A DNA stretch of 12,663 nt, taken from positions 1 through 12,663 of the forward strand of contig JBDKTK010000108.1 of NCBI GenBank assembly GCA_039680225.1, given 5' to 3'. This stretch comes from JBDKTK01 sp039680225. GTDB taxonomy: Bacteria; Desulfobacterota; Syntrophia; Syntrophales; UBA4778. Position 1 is the first letter of the stretch. Every line of letters starts with the position of its first letter. This document shows positions 1-5,849 of the stretch, one piece after another. The notes under the pieces were generated by a model. That model saw nothing but the letters and a program-made list of their open reading frames with translations, had not been told where the DNA came from and made no database searches. The position numbers were made by a program, and so were the translations under genes.

Positions 1-148
1 TGACTATTTAACCCTGCTCAAAATGATCACGATTATCCGGCCGCTTCATTACGATAAGCGTTTTGGAATCAATAAATCAGATTGCGCCCGATGGAGATGT
101 GCCCGGAATCAAAGGAAAATTAAGGAAAAAATAAAAGGAGGGATTATT

Positions 149-778
149 ATGTCCAGTCCCGCCAGTATCGCGAAACACCCTTTTCACCCAATGCTCGTCA
201 CATTTCCCATCGCGCTTTGGGTATTTTCCCTGGTTTCAGACATAATTTTTTACGCGGGAGGCGGCCCTGTCTGGCAGGATGTCGCGTACCGGACGATGGC
301 CGGCGGAATTGTCGGGGCCTTGCTCGCCGCGGTTCCCGGCTTTATTGATTTCCTTTCACTGTCGGGCCGCCCGAAGCGAGTGGCCACCTACCATATGGCT
401 TTGAACCTGAGCCTTGTTGTCTTATTCGCCATAAACCTCTGGCTCCGCACAGCCGGTAATGTCTATATTGTCCTTTCCATAGTTGGCGTCTTGGGCCTGG
501 CAATTTCCGGATGGCTGGGTGGAGAGCTTGTGTACGTTCATGGAATTGCCGTGGAGCCCCAGGCGGTTTCCGTGCCGGAAGCCGAGATGGAAACCCGGTT
601 CGATGACTACTGGTCGGCGTACAACTACTCCCTTAATAAATCGCTGGAGAAGCGGTTCGAAGGAAAGGACTGGCCGGATGTAGAGGAGGACCTCAGGAAA
701 GATTGGGACAAAGACCATCCGGGTACATGGACCAGGTATCAAAATACCATCCGCCGGGGATGGGAAGCGCGCCATTAG
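149..778 (+). CDS. DUF2231 membrane protein with C-terminal Trp-rich tail
   Basis: Protein of 209 residues. The ATG at 149 is chosen because AAAAGGAGGG lies just upstream; an in-frame ATG at 23 would add a basic, membrane-free leader and has no ribosome site. Four hydrophobic segments (about 14-36, 48-69, 81-100, 104-124) and the conserved HPFHPMLVTFP opening plus GGELVYVHG after the last helix fit the DUF2231 family of inner-membrane proteins of unknown function (recognised from memory). Residues about 148-209 form a hydrophilic tail with the pattern GKDW..VE..LR.DW....PGTW......IR.GWE. I recall this pattern from bacterial stress-type proteins, where it usually follows other domains. The tail lies beyond the last helix, so by helix count it sits on the same side as the N-terminus. 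A strong terminator follows directly, so the gene ends its transcript. No catalytic residues can be assigned. Confidence 0.85.
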   Translation: MSSPASIAKHPFHPMLVTFPIALWVFSLVSDIIFYAGGGPVWQDVAYRTMAGGIVGALLAAVPGFIDFLSLSGRPKRVATYHMALNLSLVVLFAINLWLRTAGNVYIVLSIVGVLGLAISGWLGGELVYVHGIAVEPQAVSVPEAEMETRFDDYWSAYNYSLNKSLEKRFEGKDWPDVEEDLRKDWDKDHPGTWTRYQNTIRRGWEARH

Positions 779-789
779 TTGTTAAGGAT

Positions 790-825
790 AAAAAGGGCCG
801 TCGCAGCATTTGCCCGGCCCTTTTT
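790..825 (+). terminator. Bidirectional-type intrinsic terminator
   Basis: A perfect 11-bp inverted repeat AAAAAGGGCCG / CGGCCCTTTTT encloses a 14-nt loop, 11 nt after the stop of the DUF2231 gene. The A-run on the left and T-run on the right would allow termination on either strand. Confidence 0.9.
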
Positions 826-1146
826 CGTTGAGTGCGGATTTATATCGCACGATCACAATAACCCCGCCATGATACAAACTCACGACGTCCCGGCAGCCTG
901 AAGGCCGGGTCACGGTGAATAAAAAGGCCCTCTACAGCGCCCATAATTAAATTGACCGGAAGCATCGGTCTCCGTATACTGTCGCGCAAAAAAATACCAC
1001 GGGAGGAGATAGCGTCCCGTTGCAGGAAAGGGGCGCGAGCGGGCGGCAGCTACTGGTAAGATAGGCAGAGCATTTGTCAACCCGCAAGGCGCGTCTCTTA
1101 AAGCATTCACCCACAGAACCTGATTTCCTTGAGGAGGCCGAAACAC
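826..1146. other. Intergenic region with promoter and leader
   Basis: No gene was found in this stretch. It holds a short GC hairpin (CCCGGC at 889-894 with GCCGGG at 904-909), the sigma-70 promoter at 952-980, and a leader of about 160 nt before the next ATG. The leader contains a small hairpin (ACGGGA at 999-1004 with TCCCGT at 1015-1020). No known riboswitch was recognised in it. Confidence 0.5.
952..980 (+). promoter_or_regulatory. Sigma-70 promoter for the secreted protein
   Basis: TTGACC at 952-957 and TATACT at 975-980 are separated by exactly 17 nt, each matching the sigma-70 consensus at five of six positions. Transcription would start near 987 and give a leader of about 160 nt before the ATG at 1147. 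Confidence 0.7.
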
Positions 1147-2271
1147 ATGCACTGCAGCCGATTCTGTCTTGCCTTACTCACGGCCGCGTTCCTGGCCGCT
1201 GGGACCTACACTGCCGATGTCGCCGCCGCCCCGGCCAAAGGTGCGAAAAAATCGCAGAGCGCCGCCCCCCGGGCCGTTCCCAAGACGATTGCCTTTCAAA
1301 AGGTGGCAGAACCCAGGGAGCACGCCTTCACGATGCTTGTCCCGAAGGGGTGGCTCGTCGAAGGCGGCATCTTCCGCGTCGATCCCAACCGGGTGGGCGG
1401 GACGATGAATTCGATCGAGGCCAAGTGCGACATCAGCGTCAAGAGCGACCCGGCGGGGACGGTGATGCTCCGGCGCTTCCCCAAGATAAATTATGCAGAC
1501 GGCCCCATGATCCCCTTCACCCACGGGCCGGGCGCGAATTATAACGGCTCGATCGTGACCCGCATGCCTTCTGTGGAAGGTTACCTGACATGGCTTTTCC
1601 AGCAGGCCCGCCCCGGCGCCGCCGGCGTCAAAGTCGTCGGCAAGGAATCCCTTCCCCAGCTGGCGAACCTCGTGCGCCGCCTCTCGGAACCGCTGAACCG
1701 GTCGCTCGCGCAGGTCGGGATAAATCCCCCAGGCTATTATGCGGGCTTCATTATCGTGGAATACACGGAGAACGGCCGGCGCTTCAAGGAGCTTTTCTAC
1801 ACCCTGCTTGTCGATGCCCGCGCCTCCATGGCGGTCTGGTACAACGACCTCACGACATCGATGCGCGCCCCCGTCGAACAGGCCGACGGCTGGAAGCCGG
1901 TCCTTGATATCATCTCCAATTCGGTCAAGCTTGATTCGCAGTGGGTGGCGGGCGAATTGAGGGGACAGGGCCAGCGGGCGGAGATTTCCCGCAAGCTCGT
2001 GGAGGACATTGCCAGGATCGACCGGGAGATCGCTGCGCACCGGACGCGGACGCAGCAGCGAATCCAGACGGACCAGTACCTGACCCTCACCGGGCAGGAC
2101 GATTACAGGAACCCCTACACGGGCAAGATGGAGCGGGACACGAGCGACTGGAAGCACCGCTGGGTCAATTCGAGCGGCGAGTACATCTATTCCAATGACA
2201 CGTCATACCTCCCGAATAACGACCCCGACAACCCCCGTCACGATTACAAGCTGACGACGCCCCGGCGGTAA
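1147..2271 (+). CDS. Secreted protein of unknown function
   Basis: Protein of 374 residues. The ATG at 1147 is chosen because GAGGAGG (1131-1137) lies 9 nt upstream; a TTG at 1129 lies inside that site. Residues 1-28 form a signal peptide with a hydrophobic core and an Ala-rich end (VAAA), so the product is exported. A basic, Pro/Ala-rich linker follows (29-48). The main domain (about 50-272) begins with AFTMLVPKGW and GGIFRVDP and includes a long amphipathic middle region. Residues about 275-302 are charged and helical. The tail (about 308-352) is rich in Tyr, Asn and Trp, with NPYTGK and WKHRW followed by SSGEYIYSN. I recall similar tails on uncharacterised bacterial proteins but cannot name the family. 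It has its own promoter and terminator, so it is probably monocistronic. No enzyme motif was seen. Confidence 0.85.
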   Translation: MHCSRFCLALLTAAFLAAGTYTADVAAAPAKGAKKSQSAAPRAVPKTIAFQKVAEPREHAFTMLVPKGWLVEGGIFRVDPNRVGGTMNSIEAKCDISVKSDPAGTVMLRRFPKINYADGPMIPFTHGPGANYNGSIVTRMPSVEGYLTWLFQQARPGAAGVKVVGKESLPQLANLVRRLSEPLNRSLAQVGINPPGYYAGFIIVEYTENGRRFKELFYTLLVDARASMAVWYNDLTTSMRAPVEQADGWKPVLDIISNSVKLDSQWVAGELRGQGQRAEISRKLVEDIARIDREIAAHRTRTQQRIQTDQYLTLTGQDDYRNPYTGKMERDTSDWKHRWVNSSGEYIYSNDTSYLPNNDPDNPRHDYKLTTPRR

Positions 2272-2316
2272 CGGCGGCAGGGGGAAACCCGCGCATGCGG
2301 CCGGGCAAATAAGCAT

Positions 2317-2349
2317 AAAAGGGCTGGGCTGAAAACCCCAGCCCTTTTT
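2317..2349 (+). terminator. Intrinsic terminator after secreted protein
   Basis: AAAAGGGCTGGG (2317-2328) pairs perfectly with CCCAGCCCTTTT (2337-2348) around an 8-nt loop and ends in five T. It lies 45 nt after the stop codon at 2271. The flanking A-run would also allow function on the other strand. Confidence 0.9.
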
Positions 2350-2410
2350 CTATCCTCAGTCCCGGGAAATCCCCGGAATCAGACCAAAAATAAACCTTAT
2401 AGAATTCCAT

Positions 2411-2439
2411 TTTACAATTCCGCATTTCACAGGTACAAA
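2411..2439 (+). promoter_or_regulatory. Probable sigma-70 promoter for first transpeptidase
   Basis: TTTACA (2411-2416) and TACAAA (2434-2439) are 17 nt apart. The -35 is good and the -10 moderate. A short dyad (AAGGTT at 2438-2443, AACCTT at 2452-2457) overlaps the expected start of transcription. Confidence 0.45.
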
Positions 2440-2508
2440 GGTTAAGGCAAGAACCTTACAGGTCCTGCGGTTTGCCGGAACAGATCAATGACCCGAAGAA
2501 AGGATTAT

Positions 2509-3516
2509 ATGAGTAAAGAGCAGGGCAGGGCAGGCGGGCATCTTTTTTTTCTCATTGCTGCCATCATAATAGCGCCGGTCCTGGTATGCGGGTGCGGCGG
2601 TTTGTATGAAGGTTACCTGGCCAAGTCAAGCTTCGCTGAGGCTGATAACTTCTTTCACCAGGGGAACTACAAGGCTTCTCTGGGCAAATATGGGCAAATC
2701 ATTGAAAAATATCCGGCGGCGGCGGACAGGGCCCTTTTCGAGACGGGCATTATCCATGCGTATGCCGGGAACGAGCAAAGAGACTATCGGAAATCCCTGG
2801 AGTTTTTTCAGAAGCTTATAAAGGAATACCCGGACAGCGGGTACAGGCAGAACAGCGAAGTGATGATTTCTCAAATCAATAACGTCCTGGCCAGGGATAA
2901 GATGATTCAAGCGCAGCAGGCGAGAATCGAGGTCCTCGAGCGGCAGGCCAGGGGCAAAGGTGGCGAGATCATTACCAAACAAAACGAGATTGAGTTGCTC
3001 AAGCAAGACATCTCAAACAAACGGAACGAGATTGCAGCGCATCAGAAAAAAATCGCAGCCCTGGAATTAAAAATATTTTCAATCCAGCATGGACACGCAG
3101 ACAAGATTTTGATAGAAAAGAAAGAACGTCGCATGACGCTGCTCTCAAAGGGAAAGGCGCTCAAGACGTACAGGATAGCATTGGGGCAAAACCCCGTTGG
3201 CCCGAAAGAAAGGCAGGGTGACAACAAAACCCCGGAGGGGATCTACATGATCGATTCCCGGAACCGGGGCAGCATTTATCATATATCCCTGCGCATTTCT
3301 TACCCAAACGAGAGGGACAAAAAGCGCGCAAATGAGCTTGGCGTTCCTCCGGGCGGAGACATAATGATCCACGGCCTTAAGGACAGTTTCTCGCAGATTG
3401 GCGAGCTTCACACAAGGCGTGACTGGACGAATGGGTGTATTGCTGTTACAGATCAAGAGATAGAGGAAATCGACAAGCTGGCGCCTAACGGCACGGTTGT
3501 TGAGATAAGGCCATAG
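2509..3516 (+). CDS. Lipoprotein L,D-transpeptidase with TPR and coiled coil
   Basis: Protein of 335 residues from the ATG at 2509, which has AAGAAAGGA 6 nt upstream; the ATG at 2488 lacks a ribosome site. The N-terminus has a hydrophobic stretch (11-26) and a likely lipidation Cys29 (VCGC), so it is probably a lipoprotein. Residues about 35-120 are TPR-like (FFHQGNYKASLGKY, LEFFQKLIKEYPDSGY). Residues about 128-185 are a coiled coil. Residues about 196-335 are a YkuD L,D-transpeptidase domain with conserved GDNKTPEG, HG (His288) and DWTNGCIAVT (Cys310, the expected nucleophile). YkuD enzymes act on meso-diaminopimelate stems of periplasmic peptidoglycan, making 3-3 cross-links or attaching or releasing lipoproteins; which of these this one does cannot be read from sequence. 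The two genes downstream make a role in wall attachment attractive. Confidence 0.88.
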   Translation: MSKEQGRAGGHLFFLIAAIIIAPVLVCGCGGLYEGYLAKSSFAEADNFFHQGNYKASLGKYGQIIEKYPAAADRALFETGIIHAYAGNEQRDYRKSLEFFQKLIKEYPDSGYRQNSEVMISQINNVLARDKMIQAQQARIEVLERQARGKGGEIITKQNEIELLKQDISNKRNEIAAHQKKIAALELKIFSIQHGHADKILIEKKERRMTLLSKGKALKTYRIALGQNPVGPKERQGDNKTPEGIYMIDSRNRGSIYHISLRISYPNERDKKRANELGVPPGGDIMIHGLKDSFSQIGELHTRRDWTNGCIAVTDQEIEEIDKLAPNGTVVEIRP

Positions 3517-3566
3517 AAGGACGCGTATAGTTTAAGCTCCCGGTTTTCATTCTGCTTCACTTCCAT
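3517..3566 (-). other. Possible truncated start of a minus-strand gene
   Basis: On the minus strand an ATG at 3566 follows an AGGAGG and opens 16 codons reading MEVKQNENRELKLYAS before the frame runs into the antisense of the upstream transpeptidase gene. The ribosome site is good, but the piece is too short to identify. It may be a gene relic or chance. Confidence 0.2.
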
Positions 3567-3627
3567 TTTCTCCTCCTGTTGTGAGCGGGCGCACTTCAAT
3601 TAATCCAAAAACCTTTTAGACAAAAGT

Positions 3628-3816
3628 TCATTGTTCGGTGAAACAGAGCGCTATTTGCTCTTTCGGCGGAACCGGGCCTTGCACGTCGATAAGGTCAAGC
3701 GCTTCACAAACGATTTTTAAATTATTTTCATCAGATAAGATATGATCAATGTTCCAAATCCCGGCCTCTCGCTCCTGTCCCACAGCATTCGCCTCGTAAC
3801 TCTTTCTGTATTGATC
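3628..3816 (-). pseudogene. Possible 3' relic of a minus-strand gene
   Basis: The minus strand is open for 62 codons ending at a TGA (3628-3630). The last 33 residues look protein-like, for example ENNLKIVCEALDLIDVQG then PVPPKEQIALCFTEQ. The upstream part overlaps the first 25 codons of the LysM transpeptidase and then meets a stop, so no intact gene exists. No family was recognised. It could be the surviving C-terminus of a gene displaced by rearrangement, or chance. Confidence 0.22.
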
Positions 3817-5067
3817 TTATCTCTCAATGGATGCGCGTTGATGAGAAACCTTCAGGTGGAATCATGGCCGTTTGCCGGCCATCCGGAAGAAAAGATCGAA
3901 CGAAACTATTTTCCGGTTTCAAGTGAAGACGACGTAATCGGCCGGTTGGCGGTAGTCCGGCTCCATAAAGGGGATACGCTGCCGGATATCGCAAGGCACT
4001 TCAGCCTGGGGATCAATGAAATCAGTTCAGCAAATCCGGGAGTGGATATATGGGTGCCCGGGGCCGGAGAGCGCATCATATTGCCGCTGCGGTTCATCCT
4101 GCCGGACGGGCCAAGAAAAGGGATTGTGATCAACCTCGCCGCCATGAGGCTCTTTCAATATAAGAGGGACGGCAGGTCCCTGGTCGTTTCAACTTACCCG
4201 GTCGGCGTCGGTTCCACGGAGCGGCCCACGCCCATGGGTCCAACCTATGTGAAGCGCAAAGTGATGCGGCCGGTTTGGCATGTGCCCGCCTCAATTTCAG
4301 AGGACCATCGGAAGAAAGGAGACCCCCTGCCTTCTAAAGTCCCGCCGGGGCCTGAAAACCCCCTGGGGGAATACGCGCTGTATCTGAACAAGTCGAGTTA
4401 TTTGATCCACGGCACGAACAAACCGTCCAGCATCGGCCTGAGGGCGACAAACGGCTGCTTAAGACTGTTTCCGGAAGACATAAAGAGGCTTTACGCGAAC
4501 ACGCCTGTAAATACGCCTGTAAACATCGTTTACCAGCCATATCTCATCGGCCGGAGCGGCGAATTGGTTTACATGGAAGTCCATACGCCTTTGGAAAAAT
4601 CTGATCCTGTTGAGCTGGAGAAAGCGTATGCAAAATTGAAAAATATTGAAAAGAGAACGGCGCGTCCGCTCGATTGGGGAAAAGTGAAGGAGGCCCTGGC
4701 CCAGGCCCGGGGTATTCCCGTTCCCATATTCGAGCTCGTTGAAGGAAACGGAAAAAGGTCTGAAGAAACGGTGGAAGTCAGGCACCCGGAAAAATTGTAC
4801 GGCAAACCGGAAATACCGGAACTCGTAATGGAGGCCTGGTATGTCCTGGCTGCCGACTTGCGCAACGAAACTGATGCTGTGAGGCTCGCCGCAATCATCA
4901 ACCACCAGGGCCCGCCGATCCCGGCAAGGGTAATATCAAAGGGCGATAACTATCGGGTGATCGCCGGCCCTTTTAAAGATTACAGCGAGGCCAGGGATGC
5001 CGCCAAACGCCTGAAAATCGACTTGGAAATAGAAGGCATTTTGATCGGGCCTGACGGGAAGAAATAG
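3742..5067 (+). CDS. LysM-YkuD-SPOR L,D-transpeptidase lipoprotein (YbiS/ErfK-like)
   Basis: Protein of 441 residues. The signal sequence ends in a lipobox LNGC (Cys31), so the mature protein is lipid-anchored and periplasm-facing. Residues about 68-116 are a LysM peptidoglycan-binding domain. Residues about 125-265 are a YkuD domain that tracks E. coli YbiS, ErfK and YcfS closely: GIVIN..AMRL, a VPPGPENPLGEYALYL block, IHGTN (His223), then GLRATNGCLRL (Cys239, nucleophile), and EVHTPL just after the domain. Residues about 364-437 are a SPOR-like repeat (WYVLAADL ... YRVIAGPF), which binds denuded glycan strands in other proteins. E. coli relatives attach Braun lipoprotein to peptidoglycan, and an Lpp-like gene follows 66 nt downstream. 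The start has only a weak ribosome site (AGATAAG), but it is the only one that keeps a full signal peptide. In the usual S-H-G-C motif the His is replaced by Asn237. Confidence 0.93.
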   Translation: MINVPNPGLSLLSHSIRLVTLSVLILSLNGCALMRNLQVESWPFAGHPEEKIERNYFPVSSEDDVIGRLAVVRLHKGDTLPDIARHFSLGINEISSANPGVDIWVPGAGERIILPLRFILPDGPRKGIVINLAAMRLFQYKRDGRSLVVSTYPVGVGSTERPTPMGPTYVKRKVMRPVWHVPASISEDHRKKGDPLPSKVPPGPENPLGEYALYLNKSSYLIHGTNKPSSIGLRATNGCLRLFPEDIKRLYANTPVNTPVNIVYQPYLIGRSGELVYMEVHTPLEKSDPVELEKAYAKLKNIEKRTARPLDWGKVKEALAQARGIPVPIFELVEGNGKRSEETVEVRHPEKLYGKPEIPELVMEAWYVLAADLRNETDAVRLAAIINHQGPPIPARVISKGDNYRVIAGPFKDYSEARDAAKRLKIDLEIEGILIGPDGKK

Positions 5068-5073
5068 AGTCAT

Positions 5074-5094
5074 CTTTTAAAACTGATTTAAAAG
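5074..5094. repeat. AT-rich inverted repeat between transpeptidase and Lpp-like gene
   Basis: CTTTTAAA (5074-5081) and TTTAAAAG (5087-5094) form a perfect 8-bp dyad around a 5-nt spacer. It has no following T-run, so it may be a protein-binding site or a processing hairpin rather than a terminator. Confidence 0.4.
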
Positions 5095-5133
5095 CTCAAT
5101 ATTCAAATGGATAAAGAAAGGAGGTGATTGGAG

Positions 5134-5478
5134 ATGAAGAAGGGTCTTTGGGTGATTTCAATATTGCTTGTTCTCTCTGTTGCTTTTGTGGGTTGTGCGA
5201 CAACGCGCGACCTCGAGAAAGTGCAGGCGCAGGAAAAGCAGATCGATGCGAAAGCCGATCAGGCACTGCGGGAGGCACAGGAAGCCAAGGCGGCGGCGAC
5301 TGCGACAAAGGCGGAAGCGAATGATGCCGCAACGAAGGCAGCCGAGGCCGCAGCACGCGCTGAAAATGCTGCGAAACTGGCGGAGGAAAGGGCTAAACTG
5401 GCCGAAGAAAGGGCGAAGGCGGCAGAGGAAAGGACGAAGAAGTCAGACGCCGCTTTCGAGAGATCGATGAGGAAGTAA
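5134..5478 (+). CDS. Lpp/OprI-like alanine-zipper outer-membrane lipoprotein
   Basis: Protein of 114 residues. The ATG at 5134 is served by an unusually strong site, AAGGAGGTGA, nearly a full complement of the 16S rRNA 3' end, which suggests abundant synthesis. Residues 1-20 are a signal peptide ending in FVGC (Cys21, lipidated). The rest is one long Ala/Lys/Glu-rich helix with heptad spacing and no Gly or Pro, ending in three copies of a seven-residue unit (LAEERAK, LAEERAK, AAEERTK; 82-102). The last residues are ERSMRK. Braun lipoprotein (Lpp) and OprI also end in Arg-Lys; in E. coli Lpp the terminal Lys is joined to diaminopimelate by YbiS-type L,D-transpeptidases. The gene lies right after such an enzyme and ends in a strong terminator. 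It is about twice the length of E. coli Lpp. Trimerisation and wall linkage are inferred. Confidence 0.85.
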   Translation: MKKGLWVISILLVLSVAFVGCATTRDLEKVQAQEKQIDAKADQALREAQEAKAAATATKAEANDAATKAAEAAARAENAAKLAEERAKLAEERAKAAEERTKKSDAAFERSMRK

Positions 5479-5527
5479 GTCGTTAAGGCGGCGCTGTCGA
5501 TATTAAAAATCAGGGAACCTGAAGGAG

Positions 5528-5563
5528 AGTGGCAGGGGTTTTAATAATCCTGCCACTTTTTTT
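5528..5563 (+). terminator. Intrinsic terminator of the transpeptidase-Lpp locus
   Basis: AGTGGCAGG (5528-5536) pairs perfectly with CCTGCCACT (5549-5557) around a 12-nt loop and is followed by a run of T to 5563. It lies 50 nt after the Lpp-like stop codon. Confidence 0.9.
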
Positions 5564-5671
5564 CATTCATATCCGCCCTGGTTAACAGCTTTACAGGCCC
5601 CGTATCAGGCCGACAAAAAAGTTTAATTTCTCTCTATTCCTTACCAGTATTGCATTTGCGCAATTTTTTTA

Positions 5672-5700
5672 TTGCACATTCCTGAAAAATCCTGTACAAA
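5672..5700 (+). promoter_or_regulatory. Candidate sigma-70 promoter for DUF3141 gene
   Basis: TTGCAC (5672-5677) and TACAAA (5695-5700) are 17 nt apart. The match is moderate. It would give a leader of about 140 nt. Confidence 0.35.
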
Positions 5701-5763
5701 CCTTCCGCTTCTGATTGCGAGTATGCTTCGTGGTACTGAGTTAGAATCCTCCTCTGTGCTTCC

Positions 5764-5785
5764 GCTGATCTTTTAGCTGATCAGC
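5764..5785. repeat. GCTGATC dyad, possible operator
   Basis: GCTGATC (5764-5770) and GATCAGC (5779-5785) form an inverted repeat. The right half lies inside a perfect 10-bp palindrome GCTGATCAGC (5776-5785), giving three half-sites. The site lies in the leader of the DUF3141 gene. Confidence 0.3.
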
Positions 5786-5849
5786 AATCACCCTTCCGGC
5801 CACATAACACCTCGGCGTCACGATTCACCATGGAAAGGGAAGGGCATCT

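Larger units (their letters stand above)
5564..5849. other. Intergenic region upstream of the DUF3141 gene
   Basis: Together with the terminator to the left, this makes a gap of about 370 nt without a gene. It holds a candidate promoter (5672-5700), an overlapping set of GCTGATC repeats (5764-5785), and a seven-codon ATG ORF (5830-5853) whose TGA overlaps the start of the next gene. No RNA gene was recognised. Confidence 0.4.

Noticed and set aside
1..148. Possible coding start at 23 and a weak promoter near 49-77
   Set aside because: The extra N-terminus is highly basic and lacks a ribosome site; the promoter-like hexamers match poorly.
889..909. CCCGGC/GCCGGG hairpin as a REP-type repeat
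   Set aside because: Only one copy was seen in the window and there is no T-run, so neither repeat family nor terminator can be supported.
1174..2157. Long minus-strand ORF (327 codons)
   Set aside because: Exactly antisense to the secreted protein gene, which has a signal peptide, ribosome site, promoter and terminator. It lies in GC-rich codons that leave the opposite strand open, and no family is recognisable.
4498..4524. Short direct repeat encoding NTPVNTPV in the transpeptidase
   Set aside because: A single 12-nt duplication inside the gene, in frame and at the domain edge; no sign of a larger repeat array.
4459..4905. Minus-strand ORFs under the LysM transpeptidase
   Set aside because: Shadows of a well-recognised gene; no ribosome site or motif.
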